From Megaustenia siamemsis (lineage: Eukaryota; Mollusca; Gastropoda; Stylommatophora; Ariophantidae), in assembly GCA_032433765.1 (NCBI GenBank), contig JAVIAB010000051.1, positions 79,444,244 to 79,508,243 of the forward strand: 64,000 nucleotides of DNA, read 5' to 3'. The position numbers and the translations under genes were made by a program. Positions 9,487 through 20,540 of this stretch are shown piece after piece. Below the pieces are notes generated by a model that was not told the origin of the DNA, did not search any database, and saw only the letters and a list, made by a program, of their open reading frames with translations. Each line of letters starts with the position of its first letter. Positions within the stretch are counted from its first letter, which is position 1.

Positions 9487-9890
9487 TCATCATCATTGTG
9501 TGCCGTATCCGCATCGAAGGTTGGCTACCATGGAGCGTCAATCCGCTGTCTCTTGGTCTGATGGTGCAAATTGTCATAGGTTAACTTGTTCATCTTTTGA
9601 TGTTATTCGTCCACGTTAGTCTTGGTCTGCTTCTGCCTCTTTTTCCTTGTATTTTCCATTCCAAGATTACTTTTAGTAGGCTGTTGTGTCTTCTATCATG
9701 CCCCAAAAACATCATTTGTCTTGCTTGAATTATGGTTAGTGGTTCTCTTTTCATTTTTAGTTGTTTTAAGGCTTTATCATTTGTTTTCTTTTTTTTTCAA
9801 TCCAATTCTTCATATTCTTCTATAAATCCACATATCAAATGCTTTAATTATCTGTTCTGTTTTCTTGTCTAATATCCATGTTTCTGTGTT
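9487..9890 (-). mobile_element. LINE family 1, 3'-end fragment (inverted)
   Basis: On the minus strand this begins with FETWIY/RRI-type residues and continues through KRGRGRP to the tail SMVANLRCG and an ATGATGATG end (plus strand CATCATCATT at 9487). Several stops and indels show it is old. Confidence 0.75.
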
Positions 9891-10181
9891 ACCATTTACC
9901 TGCAAGACAGCAAGATGTACGGAGAAGGAAACATAACATCAGAAATTATGACACACATATCACTAGCATCATATCCTTTCAATAAACTTAAGAAAGATCT
10001 GCAGATCCAAAGTACTCAGTAAACGTACAAAACGTGTCATTCAACTCCTGTGTGATACCAGTGCTAACATATGGATGTGAAAGTTGAAATCCACCCTGGC
10101 TTTAAATAGGAAATTAAATCCCTTTTAAAACTAATTTATATGTAGGATATGAAACATCAATTGGAGAGAATACATTTTAAA
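9891..10181. other. Unassigned, with a short LINE remnant
   Basis: Near 10050-10086 the plus strand reads VIPVLTYGCES, the short RT-C-terminal motif of LINEs. The rest is not recognisable. Confidence 0.4.
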
Positions 10182-10443
10182 CGATAGCTCAGTGGTTAGT
10201 GAACTGGACAACAAAAGACAAGATGTAGGGTTCGATCCCAACCAACGGCTTCCGATTCACCCAGCCTTAAATGGGTATCGGATTTTTTCTAGGAAAGAAA
10301 AGCGGCACGGGCGTAATACCTACCAAATTACCCCAAAAATCATGTTCTGAAGGTTTGTAAAATGTATGGTCACTAACACCACATTCCCTATACGCCACCT
10401 GGCGTGACTGGAGCTCTTTACTTTTTTTCTTTCTTTTTTTTTC
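10182..10443 (+). mobile_element. Main tRNA-derived SINE, full-length copy
   Basis: Pol III A box (TAGCTCAGTGGTTAGTG) and B box (GGTTCGATCCC) lie in a tRNA-like head. They are followed by the family body ending in TACGCCACCTGGCGTGAC and a T-rich tail. Flanked by a 10-bp target-site duplication, ACATTTTAAA/ACATTCTAAA (10172-10181 and 10444-10453, one mismatch). Confidence 0.88.
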
Positions 10444-10453
10444 ACATTCTAAA

Positions 10454-10889
10454 AGACAAGATTACAGACGAAATTAAATAAGAACACGGGTCGAGATTTA
10501 GATGGAAAGAAAAACAAAACTGTTGGAAAAACATCAATCGTTTGCTGTGGTTTGATGAAGAAATACCTCGACATCAGGGACTTATATGGAAACAATCTGG
10601 TACAAGAAACCAAGGCAGAACAATTGCTTGGGAGGGCTCAACAACAACCAAATATAAAAATGACCCGCAGGCAGGAAAAAAGAAAATAAAAATATTCCAA
10701 CTAACGTGACGTTTCCAGCTTTGCGAACACGGGTGGTCGTGGGTGACGTCGGACGTCTATAGCTCGCACAGCTGATGACGTCACGCTAGTTGTGTGCCCA
10801 CAATGATGGGTACCAAATGTATGTGAGCTATGAATATGTAGATGCGTAAGGGCATACACACGCGTGTTCACCCGTGTAAGCTCACACAT
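10454..10889. other. Unassigned intergenic sequence
   Basis: No gene, repeat or recognisable element identified by eye. Confidence 0.4.
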
Positions 10890-11410
10890 AGCAGACATAC
10901 ATACAAACATATATACATGTATGCATACATAAATACATACATACATTAATACATACACACACAAATACACACACACATACACACACACATACACACACAC
11001 ATACACACACATACATACATACCTACATACATACATTCATACTTACATACATACTTACATACATGCATGCATGCATACATACATACACACACAAATACAC
11101 ACACATATACATACATACATACATACATACATACATACATACATACATACATGCACACATATACACACATACATAAATACATACATACATACATATATAC
11201 ATGCATACATGCATAAATACATACATACATACACAAACACACACACAAACACACACACAAACACACGAACGCACGCGCACTCACACACACACATATGTAC
11301 ACGCGCGCACACATGCATACATACATATATACACGCGCACATTCCCACATATATGTTCACGTGCGCACACTTACATACATATATACCCGCGCACGTACAC
11401 ACACATAAAG
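10890..11410. repeat. ACAT/AC microsatellite block
   Basis: About 520 bases of interspersed ACAT, AC and ATGC short repeats with a few ACGCGC stretches. The Cys/Val/Tyr- or His/Thr-rich reading frames on both strands are artefacts of this repeat. Confidence 0.95.
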
Positions 11411-11990
11411 AATTGTTTTTTTTATTAATAAGACACATTTTTCCCGTCAGCCTCACCAGAAAGTAAAATTATCCATTCTGGTTTCTGTATCCTTTGGTAA
11501 TTTTTTTTTATTGATCGCGTCATTCTGTTATAAACATTAACATTTGTAAGATCAAGAGAACAATTAATATTTTTCATAGATTGTCTACTCTCTTCTCCAA
11601 AGTCATTCTCTTAGAGTTCAAATTTCAACTGCTAATACAGATTCAATGGTCACTATTCCATTTTCTGTCATCAAGCTGTCAAACCCAAGAAGCTATGATT
11701 GGCGTGGAGCTAACGTTTTGTTTTTATAACTCGAGTGTCAAAATGACATTGTAACCGTCTTTGCGGTCGACATCCAGGGAGTGTCAATCACTGTGCACAA
11801 TAACTTATCTTTATTACTAATTTTGTGCCAATCTCACATGGCAGTTGTAACTGCAGTAGTTTATGTGGCACAAAATACCAGCCCAATAAACCTAGTTTTT
11901 AAAAAAAGTTACTTTTCAAGTATGTGTCCCCAGACTGCTAAAATCACAACAAAGTTTACCGGAACGCATTCCAGTGTATTCAGAACTTGA
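11411..11990. other. Unassigned intergenic sequence
   Basis: No convincing gene or element. A 69-codon open frame (11781-11990) has no recognisable motif. Confidence 0.4.
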
Positions 11991-12163
11991 AAAAAGTCTT
12001 GCATACAAACATACATGCACAAAGTTAATGATATAAAGAAGTAAATGCACCAAGATGCACCAAGATGCGTAGAGATGCGAAGCTGCTATAAAGCTGATAA
12101 TAATAGAAATTCTGAAGAAAAAAAAATTAAAAAGTGGTATGGTGACAGCTTTACGTGGTAATG

Positions 12164-12207
12164 GACAAAACAAAAGTCGACGTTTCGGCCAAGTAGGCCT
12201 TCAGCTG
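12164..12207 (-). ncRNA. Hammerhead-ribozyme-like core (degenerate)
   Basis: Minus strand: CAGCTGA in place of CTGATGA, GGCC/GGCC stem II with a 5-base loop, GAAAC, then a GTC cleavage-like triplet. Stem I is not evident and the core deviates, so activity is unlikely. Confidence 0.3.
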
Positions 12208-12346
12208 GAACAACAAACAATAACACACAACATATATATAAGGATTTGATAACAAATATAACTACATGGCGATAATATGCTAGATACGCAAGAAAGGAAA
12301 TAAAAAAGGGTCACTTCCCTGTGCTTTGTCTTGTTGTTTGTTGTTC

Positions 12347-12390
12347 CAGATGAAGGCCTACTTGGCCGAAACGTCGACTTCTGTTTTGTC
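12347..12390 (+). ncRNA. Hammerhead-ribozyme-like core (degenerate)
   Basis: CAGATGA (one change from CTGATGA), stem II GGCC-TACTT-GGCC, GAAAC, about 3 bp of possible stem III (ACG with TGT, one wobble), then GTC at 12388-12390. Stem I pairing is not seen. Confidence 0.35.
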
Positions 12391-12440
12391 CATTACCACG
12401 TAAAGCTGTCACCATACCACTTTTTTCTTCTTTTTTTTCT

Positions 12441-13435
12441 TAGAATTGCTAATGAAATAAACCTTAGTCAAGTTCACTCACTACACAGCGTAAACTCTAT
12501 TATCCACACATTCACAGACATACACAAACTCAGAGACACACACGCGCATCAATATTGCATACTAAGAATGCATCTTCAGCATATCTTCATCCTCTCTCCT
12601 GCGTGCCTCCATTCCCCCCCCCCCCCCCTTCTTCCGGCCTCCTTCCTCCACAAGCTAAAACGAAATAGCCCCCTTCCTCTTTACATATTAACCATTTCAA
12701 TTTATCTCCCTTATCTCGGCAAAAGGAAGTTGTCACAAGTAATTTCCCTTATGGCCTGACACTAATTCCAGTGACGATTTACACACAAGGTAATGACGTC
12801 GCCCGCCTTACTGAAGAACAACGTCTCCCATGAGAAGGGAACATCAATAACGCGTCCTTACTAGTGGTTATAATGATGGACGGTTGTTAGTTGTCCAAAT
12901 CATAGCAAGTGTAAGAATGCCTTTGCTCTCATCGGAAGACACGATAGCGAAGTGATTAATAGTCTCGTCTACAGCTCTGATGGATCCTGGTTCAGTTTTC
13001 AAGTATGGGGACTTTATTTTAAAGAGTTGACATGGCTTAGGAGTTCAATATTACTTGTAAAAGTGAGTGGATAAAATAAAGCGGCCTGACGTGGTTATAG
13101 CCACGTAGTCAAAAGGGATTATGAAAAGTAGTGGACACTAGAAACCTAATGCCCAGACACACGTACGCTGATTTGCTACAAGGCATGATGGGTACTTTTG
13201 TGTTTGTTCTGTCCAGCGATTCTTCCAGCAACCTAAGGACAATAAGTGCATGGCCATGTAATTCCACTCGAAAAGTTGTGCTCTTTGTACAGCTGTGGTT
13301 TAGTCCATTTGCCACTTGTCCAAGTTTACCACACGGAAAGGGGAGGAAAATTGGGGAGAGGGAGGGCTTGTTAAAAAGGCAGAGCATCTGAAAAGGTGAC
13401 TTTTTGAAGGCAGTCTAAACTGTTGACTTCTTGCT
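12441..13435. other. Unassigned, with a C-run and one possible degenerate tRNA-like head
   Basis: A run of C at about 12614-12628. Around 12940-13005 an A-box-like ATAGCGAAGTGATTAATAG is followed by TGGTTCAGTTTTC, which could be a very old SINE head, but support is weak. No gene seen. Confidence 0.35.
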
Positions 13436-13523
13436 GGGAGTCGAAGCTGTTCACTTCTGTACATGTTTGTTTCTAATGTGATCAAGTTCAACTTCTGTAC
13501 ATCTTTGCTCCTAATGTGATCAA
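13436..13523 (+). repeat. 38-bp minisatellite, left part
   Basis: Two units containing AACTTCTGTACATCTTTG and CCTAATGTGATCAAG. The array is interrupted by the LINE at 13524-15013 and resumes at 15014. Confidence 0.85.
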
Positions 13524-13748
13524 GAGATAAAGAGGCAAAGCTCCAGGTTCCGACTATTTAACAATCGAAGTGATAAATGCATTAGGAGAGCTGGGAGTAC
13601 AAGTCATAACAAAACTACTCAATGACATATATAACACTGGATACATACCCGAAGATCTACTAAAATCTATCTTTGTAGCCATACCGAAGACGTCAGTCGC
13701 CACTGATTGTGAAGACCATCGCACTATTAGTCTCATGAGCCATATGAC

Positions 13749-13782
<34 letters not shown>

Positions 13783-15013
13783 CTAAAAATCATCATGAGA
13801 CGTGAAAGGAATCAAACAAAACCAGAAATAAGTGAGGAACAATGTGGATTTGTGAAAGGAAAGGGCACCAATAATGCAATATACATCTTAAGAACATTGA
13901 TAGAAAAATCTATACAGGTAAAGAAAGATCTATATATGTGCTTTATAGACTACACAAAAGCAGTTGACAAAGTAAACCATGTGGAAATAATCAATATGCT
14001 GGAGAAATTAAACATTGATGGCAGGGATCTGCGAATCATAAAAAACATGAACTTGCAACAAGCGGCAGCTATACGAATTGACAAACAAACAGGACAATTT
14101 CAACTTATAAAACAAGGAGTCAGACAAGGCTGTGTTCTGTCGCCGGATTTGTTTTCACTTTACAGCGAACATATTATGAGATCATTAGTAGACAAAAAAG
14201 GAATTGAAGTCAACGGTCACAACATAAATAATTTGCGATATGCGGGTGACACAGTCTTAATAGCAGAGACAGAGAATGAACTGCAAGAAATGATAGACAT
14301 AATAGTAAAAGAAAGCAACAAGAAAGGTCTCAGTCGGAATAATAGAAGTATTGGTCATGTCAAAGAAACAACCATCACCAGCATGCAGCTTTAAAATAAA
14401 CAGGACAAATCTGAAACAAGTGCAACGCGTCAAATACTTGGGCACAATAATAACATCGGATGGAAGATGCACCACGGAAATAAAAAGCAGAATAGCTCAG
14501 GCCAAAATAGCATTTCAGAAAATGAAAAATATCTTGTGCAACAAATCTATGTCAATAGAAATGAGAAAGAGAATTCGGTGCTATATAGAACCAATTCTGA
14601 CCTATAGAAGCGAATCATGGACAGTAGACAAACAAATGAAAAGACGAATAGAGGTCACAGAGATCGGACTTCTCAGAAGAATGTTGAAAGTTCCCTGGAA
14701 AGCTAAAAAGACCAATGAGGAAGTTCTCAAAGAGGCCAACACAAAAAGGGAGCTCTTAAAAAAACATCAGAAAGAAGCAATCAACATTTTTCGGGCACAT
14801 CATGAGAAGAGGAAAGTTGGAATACTTGGTTACAACTGGCAAAATAAAAGGAAAGAGAGATCGCGGACGACAAAGAGAGAAAATACTGGATAGCTTGGTG
14901 TCATGGCATGGAAAACAGTCAACAACAGAACTGATACGATGCACTGTAGATAGAAGATTGTGGAGGGACATGATCGCCTACGCCAACCGGTATGGCACAT
15001 GATGATGATGATG
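13524..15013 (+). pseudogene. RTE-like LINE, family 2, reverse transcriptase with dead active site
   Basis: Starts within the pre-RT region (GKAPGSDYLTIEVINALGELG from 13533 when read in frame), then CFIDYTKAVDKVNH, GVRQGCVLSP and YLGTIITSDGRC, and ends RRLWRDMIAYANRYGT followed by GATGATGATGATG. The catalytic YADD reads YAGD (Gly codon at 14245-14247). Frame changes occur near 14330 and 14800. An AT dinucleotide run (about 13750-13781) sits in frame inside the conserved MTKILLKI-type segment. The copy is 5'-truncated and inactive. Confidence 0.85.
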
Positions 15014-15190
15014 AATGTGATCAAGTTCAACTTCTGTACATCTTTGTTCCTAATGTGATCAAGTTCAACTTCTGTACATCTTTGTTCCTAATGCGATCAA
15101 GTTCAACTTCTGTACATCTTTGTTCCTAATGTGATCAAGTTCAACTTCTGTACATCTTTGTTCCTAATGTGATCAAGTTCAACTTCAAAT
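15014..15190 (+). repeat. 38-bp minisatellite, right part
   Basis: About 4.5 units of 38 bp (AATGTGATCAAGTTC, then AACTTCTGTACATC, then TTTGTTCCT), continuing the array at 13436-13523. Confidence 0.92.
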
Positions 15191-15397
15191 TTGAAAGGTT
15201 AAAAGTATGGGTAGAGAGTTAAATGTTAATCCTCAAATGTCTGTAGGTACAAGCTAAGACCTTCTACTACTATATACTATACTATTATAGGTCAATTTAC
15301 CATTAAAAATAAAAAGACTTCTTTTATCTTATCGAGTTATGGTTATTTAATTGAAGAGAAGATTCTGCTGTTCACGATTTATCTGTTATGGTATGTT

Positions 15398-15428
<31 letters not shown>

Positions 15429-16030
15429 CTTGGGTGTGCGATTATGTGTGTATTTATACTTGAAAGTTTGTATGTGTGCTTGTATATTTATATATGTTTG
15501 TAGTATTTTTTTTTTTGCAGCGTACTTGAAAAGTTGGAGGATCGTAGCGTAAGTTCATATCATTATTGTATTATTTCTTTCATCTGTAATAATGTCCTTT
15601 CTAAAATTCGATTTTCTTACATTTTTTTTCTCCATTGCCCAAACAAATGTAAATGAAGAATGCGACTTCTCACGCAGCCTCCGATGAAGTCGCCCGCCTG
15701 GTGATCGGAGCAGACGTGAGCCACTCTGGGTGAATTGGCGTCATGGCGATATCGACTCTAGAGATTCCATTAACTCTTGTGTTACTGATCATTAACTGTG
15801 TAGTTTCCTAAGGTTGACTAATAAATCCTTCATTAAATGCCTTTTGAGTTGATAAGAAGTGTTCCCTAGGGGTTATCAACAGCTAATGGGAATCACTGCT
15901 GGTATCCGTGCTCAACGTGCACAAGTTGCTCACTTCTGTAGTGAGCTACGAAGGTTCGGGTTGTGAATGTGAGGCCAAGATGCGATAACTCAACAAGTTT
16001 GATTTCAGTAGGACATCAACTCGGATCAAC
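15191..16030. other. Unassigned, with a GT/GC repeat
   Basis: A GT/GC dinucleotide run lies at about 15396-15428. No gene recognised. Confidence 0.45.
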
Positions 16031-16035
16031 ATTTA

Positions 16036-16296
16036 AAAAAAAGTAAAGTACCCCCCCCCCTCCCCGTCACGCCAAGTGGCGTATAGGGAATATGGTGTTA
16101 GTGACCATAAATTTTACAGACCTTCGGCACATGATTTTTGGAGTAATGTGGTCGGTATTACGCTCGTGCCGCTTTACTTTCCCTGAAAAAAATCCGGTAC
16201 CCATTAAAGGCTGGATGAACCTGGAAGCCGTCGATCAGGATCGAACCCGACCCTTTGTAGTCCAGTTCAGTAACCACTGAGCTACCACGGCCCACA
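16036..16296 (-). mobile_element. Main tRNA-derived SINE (minus)
   Basis: The plus strand shows the 3' end first (GTCACGCCAAGTGGCG) and finishes with the complements of the B box (GGATCGAACCC) and A box (CACTGAGCTA). A short ACATTT flank on both sides may be a target duplication. Confidence 0.88.
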
Positions 16297-16650
16297 TTTC
16301 GCATTCTAGTTCGAAATTATTATGTTTTAGATACTTCATTATTAGTTATTAATGTAGTGGCTAATTTTATTTACTTACATATATGTGTGTGTTGTTTGTT
16401 GATCCTGCTTAAGGCCTATTGAGCCGAAACATCGTTCAAATTTATGTCGCCCAATAGTTACGTAAAGCTTTATTCATACGATTACATTTTTTTTTTCCAT
16501 TTCTCATTTACACTCAGCTTTACTGCGCCTTTGCATTTGTATGCATTTCTTTGCCTTGACCTTTTACCAGCCATCGATGTCCCCGCAGAATGTGATTCTA
16601 CAGACTATCGGTGGATGAACAATAACAAGTTAGCACGTAATCCCCAATGA
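16297..16650 (+). mobile_element. Hammerhead-core repeat, copy at 16.4 kb
   Basis: Contains TTTACTTACATAT, GTTGTTTGTTG, the core at 16405-16448, TACGTAAAGCTTT and then CAGCTTTACTGC and GCATTTCTTTGCC. The same blocks recur in inverted orientation at 17223-17530. Confidence 0.5.
16405..16448 (+). ncRNA. Hammerhead-ribozyme-like core with good stem III
   Basis: CTGCTTA in place of CTGATGA; stem II from GGC and GCC around TATTGA; GAAAC; stem III ACAT/ATGT (16429-16432 with 16444-16447) around an 11-base loop; then C at 16448, making a GTC cleavage triplet. Stem I is only 1 bp, so it is probably a fossil. Confidence 0.4.
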
Positions 16651-17222
16651 TTATTTGTGTAATATCTTTATACACATTTATGTGTGAAGTTTCCACTCGT
16701 TAAAGAAAGAGCTACGTGTGTTCATTTCAAATCTGAAAGGATTGTTTTAACTCAGGATAAATGTAACATTAGAGGATGCGATATTAAAATAATTATATCA
16801 TCAAGTAAACTGAAACTTAAAAACCTAAAATAATAATTCAGGGACAAGTGTTGAACTTATCAATGTCAGTAAGGTAGTCGTTGCCTACTGTCCTTACCAT
16901 TCTTATTTTCAAAATTCTTCTTAGTGTATCTCGGGGCTACCCTCCTTTTGTTTTTCATGCGTTTTCTTCTTATCACATGGCTGCCAGATGCGCATCTTCT
17001 ATACTTGATTATATGTGAGTTTGTCCGTTGCAGGGCTAAGTCTCAAATTACGGAACCCGTCTTCTATCCATTTCTTCAATCAATGTAATTTGCTTCAACT
17101 TTTGTTTTGGAATGAATGCAACTTATTCTCAGTTTCTTTCACTGTTCTCCGTGTACAAGTAAATACGGATAATACATTTGGGTTGAATACCTTAAACGCT
17201 GTTTGTTTGTTTTTTTGTGTGC
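16651..17222. other. Unassigned spacer between two inverted repeat copies
   Basis: Lies between the inverted hammerhead-core repeats. No gene recognised. Confidence 0.4.
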
Positions 17223-17530
17223 GGGAGAATTGTAAAAAATATAGAAAAAATGGTATGGTAAAAGCTTTACGTGATTGATAGACGACACACATTTGAACTA
17301 CGTTTCGGCTCAATAGGCCTTCTGCAGGAACAAACAAACAACACAAACACAGATATGTAAGTAAACTAAAATATATGTACTAGAGTAAACACTTAGGGCG
17401 AAATACAAACATTTCGTAGCAGTGGTATTATACTAGTAAGGGGTTAAGGCAAAGAAATGCAAATGAATGTATAAAAATGCGAAGCTGCAGTAAAGCTAAA
17501 TATGAGGGAGAATTGAAAAAAAAATATAGA
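17223..17530 (-). mobile_element. Hammerhead-core repeat, tandem-like unit
   Basis: The string GGGAGAATTG followed by an A-run and TATAGAAA occurs at 17223 and again at 17506, a direct repeat with a 283-bp period enclosing one hammerhead-like core. This is the layout expected for a unit of a head-to-tail ribozyme repeat (retrozyme or Penelope-like LTR). Confidence 0.5.
17284..17327 (-). ncRNA. Hammerhead-ribozyme-like core (minus)
   Basis: On the minus strand: CTGCAGA in place of CTGATGA, stem II GGC/GCC, GAAAC, stem III ACGTA with TGTGT (two wobbles), and GTC. Core substitutions probably abolish cleavage. Confidence 0.38.
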
Positions 17531-18100
17531 AACAAATGCATAGGATGTTGATGTCAATTTTTTCTAACGGTTTCTGAAAGTAACTGAGCTTTTGCTTTAC
17601 TGGTGCTTGAACAACTACACCAACAAAACACGATGATTAACTATCATCGTCAAGAAACATAAAACTAGATAGAACGGTCAGATACTGCGATAAATAGTCT
17701 TAGTAAAGATAAACCTATAGAAAACTTTTTCGGTCAGTTAGAAGAGACAACCAAAAAAAGAAAAAAGAATGATAAAAATGAATCAATGACAAACCTTGAC
17801 TCTGTAAGACCAAGTTAAAGAATGAGCTAGTCAGTGAAAGAATGAAGAATAGAAGCAAGTCCTAACGACACCGGAAGCAAAGAGTTAATGGAGCAAGAAA
17901 ATTCACTCAACAAAATAGGCAGCTTGAACAGAATTTTAGCCGGTACAAGTTAACACAATTTTTTTTCTTAAACAGCAGATGACGACTTTTCTAAGATTTA
18001 AAGAGTTAATGTACGGAACTGTAAATCTGTTTCCCGGAATTAAATGTATCTATTTGCAGAATGAAATTAATTTCCTGTCACAAAAATATTTATTGCTCTG
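17531..18100. other. Unassigned intergenic sequence
   Basis: No gene or clear element seen upstream of the LINE that starts near 18101. Confidence 0.4.
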
Positions 18101-19095
18101 CAGTTTGAAGGAACAAAATGTAGTGTGGTGCATGAAGGACAGCTTACAGAAGCATTTGAAATAAGAACAGGAGTAAGGCAAGGATGCCTCCTGTCTCCAT
18201 TTCTCTTTCTACTGGCCATAGATTGGATTATGAAAATAACTCAAAACAACAGAAATGGGATCCAGTGGTCACTGACCAAACAACTTGATGATTTAGACTT
18301 TGCTGATGACATAGCTCTCCTATCACACAGCCATCAACAGATGCAGGATAAAATGAGTATATTAGATGAGAGACCACAACAGCTAGGACTAAAGATTAAT
18401 AGAGATAAGACCAATATTATGAGAATTAATGCAGTTGGCAATAACCATATAAAACTAGGAGAAATACCTCTACTAGACGTACAATCTTATATATATCTGG
18501 GCAGTAATATAGATAAAGAGGGAGGAACAGAAAATGATACCAAAATAAGGATATCAAAAGCAAGAGGAGCTTTCATTGCACTGGGAAACATATGGAAATC
18601 CAAAGAAATTAGGCTGGATACAAAAATAGGAATTTTCAACTCAGGTGTTATTAAGTCGGTCCTATTGTATGGCTGTGAGACATGGAGAATGACAAAATTG
18701 ACAATCACGAAAGTACAGACTTTCATTAATGGATGCTTGCGCAGAATAAAGGGATGGAAATGGCAGGACAAAGTCACTAACGTGGAATTATGGAAATGTA
18801 CCGGTCAAATACCAGTGGATAAAGAGATACAGCGAAGACGATGGCGATGGATAGGACACACACTACGGAAGCCAACTGAGAGTATTACACAACAGGCCCT
18901 TTTTTGGAATCCCCAGGGGAAAAGACAAAGAGGAAGACCAAGGAATTCTTGGAGAAGACAGATAGAAGCAGAGATGAAGATGATGGGGAAGACATGGAAT
19001 GATCTTAAAAGAATGGCAAAAAACAGAACGACTTGGAAAGTGTTTGTTGAAGACCTATGCTCCACCAGGAGCTAAAAGGTAAAAGAGAAGAAGAA
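18101..19095 (+). pseudogene. RTE LINE, family 3, C-terminal two thirds of the reverse transcriptase, still open
   Basis: From FEGTKCSVVHEG through GVRQGCLLSP, intact LDFADDIALLSH (catalytic FADD), [36 protein letters not shown] and [13 protein letters not shown] to a natural stop at 19075. No frameshift or stop interrupts about 316 codons, so this is the youngest-looking LINE here. It lacks the endonuclease and the N-terminal RT and cannot move by itself. The C-terminal pattern is typical of the RTE clade. AAGAAGAAG follows the stop. Confidence 0.9.
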
Positions 19096-19617
19096 GAGTT
19101 TGAAAGTGGCTTCCTTGAAGATAAAGGGATTGTTATATTGTAGATATAGAAGGATTTCTCTGGACAATTATTTGTGTTAAAAGATAGGCACGTAACTTAG
19201 GATAATAAAGAATTAAAAGAAACCAAAAGATTTGTGATGTGCTGTGAAGGTTCGAAGATCTAGAGGCTCTAGTTCTGACAGGCAGGTTTCTGTTGAGAAG
19301 TGTCAAAGTCAATACCTGGCCCTCAGAGTTTATGCCCTCCTTCCTGCCTCGAAATCCCCGAGGGTTGCTAGGGCAACATTGATGGCTGCAACCAGATTTC
19401 TCCATTTCTCGCGCTGCTTTTGGCAAATCGTTGCAAGCTGAAAAGATCAAGGTCTATACATCATATTTTGATGTTGTTTCTGTTTTATCTTTTCTTCTGC
19501 CTTCTTTGTTTTCCTCGCTCCCTCTCTGTTCCATACAATACAGATTTCGCACGTTCAAATCGGCCAGTCTTAAGCTGATAAATGGTCATAAACTTCACTT
19601 TACGCTTCTTCTCGTTG
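19096..19617. other. Unassigned intergenic sequence
   Basis: No recognised gene. Open frames of 65-105 codons on both strands have no motif. Confidence 0.4.
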
Positions 19618-19755
19618 CTCAAGAGATTCTCACTTTTCTTTCTTCTCCTAACTATCATCATTTGTCTTTCTTCTCCTAACTATCATCATTTGTCTTTCTT
19701 CTCCTAACTATCATCATTTGTCTTTCTTCTCCTAACTATCATCATTTGTCTTTCA
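19618..19755 (+). repeat. 28-bp minisatellite
   Basis: About 4.3 units of CTTTCTTCTCCTAACT followed by ATCATCATTTGT. Confidence 0.93.
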
Positions 19756-20540
19756 GCGTCGTGGGGAGATATTATTTTCAGTCTTTAATTCTTCTTTTTC
19801 GTCTTACCTTTTATGTTTCTATTGTTTGTAAAAATTCCACCAATCATTCTATTTTTGTGGAACCGAGTTGGACACAGTGTATTGTGACAGCTTTACATAG
19901 GAGATCAATGCTAAACTGTGACACTCCAACCTACATTCATCCTTCCAAAGGAACATCGTCCTGGTTTAACACTGTTCTCCTATGTAGAGCTGTGTCCAAC
20001 TTATTCCTTTATCAGCAGCGCTATCTGAGGGCACTCAATGATGATGATGATTTACTATTAATGAATATTCCTTTATATGTGATAATTTGTAAACAGTTGT
20101 GAAGTGACTACTTGGTTTTAAAACCATGAAGAGTTTAAAGTGTAAATTCATCACTATGCAAAAGGTAACTGTGTTATGTTATGTACATGCACTTTTGCAA
20201 GGAATCTAAAATGGGTCGGTTATATTACGATCTCCCGTGTGTTACCGGGGTCTCATTATGAGGGAGGTAAAGAATAGTGACACTGTAACCTTCCAGGCAT
20301 ATCGTAAGAGGCGACTAAGGAGGTTGATTGATGGCTTGACAAGCTGTCATTGTAAAAAGTATTGTTATGGAAACAGCACCATAGATTTTAGAAGCAGTGA
20401 TCTCTGCAATATGTGCCATTTTGGCACGCAAGGTTTCTGTTTTTGAGATTGTGGTTCTGCCCTATTTGCCGTATTCGGCTCGAAAGGACAATAGATAGAT
20501 ATTACGATATCAAAATACCAGAAAACCGAACACGGGGAGC
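19750..20540. other. Mixed remnants: LINE tails and a hairpin
   Basis: 19755-19780 resembles the inverted 3' end of LINE family 5 (CAGCGTCG.GGGGAGATAT). Arms of about 25 bp (GTTGGACACAG...CATAGGAG, and CTCCTATG...TGTGTCCAAC, 19864-20008) form an inverted repeat. GAGGGCACTCAATGATGATG near 20025-20047 resembles a family 1 tail. 20451-20505 resembles the family 4 LINE 3' end (CGGCTCGAAAGG.CAATAGATAG). No gene seen. Confidence 0.45.

Larger units (their letters stand above)
12000..12440. mobile_element. Inverted pair of a small repeat carrying a hammerhead-like core
   Basis: The arms 12132-12235 (minus orientation) and about 12328-12425 (plus orientation) are reverse complements across ~95 bases. 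They share GGCCGAAACGTCGAC, a GTCCATTACCACG string and an ACCATACCACTTTTT end. The flank GATGCGAAGCTGC (about 12073) recurs at 47.9 kb, and in related form at 17.47 kb. The layout fits short ribozyme-bearing repeats (Penelope-like LTR or retrozyme type); the class is inferred. Confidence 0.55.

Noticed and set aside
10701..11466. Several 70-134-codon frames on both strands
   Set aside because: Produced by the ACAT/AC microsatellite.
13440..15190. 38-bp array as CRISPR-like repeats
   Set aside because: Units are directly contiguous without unique spacers, and the genome is animal.
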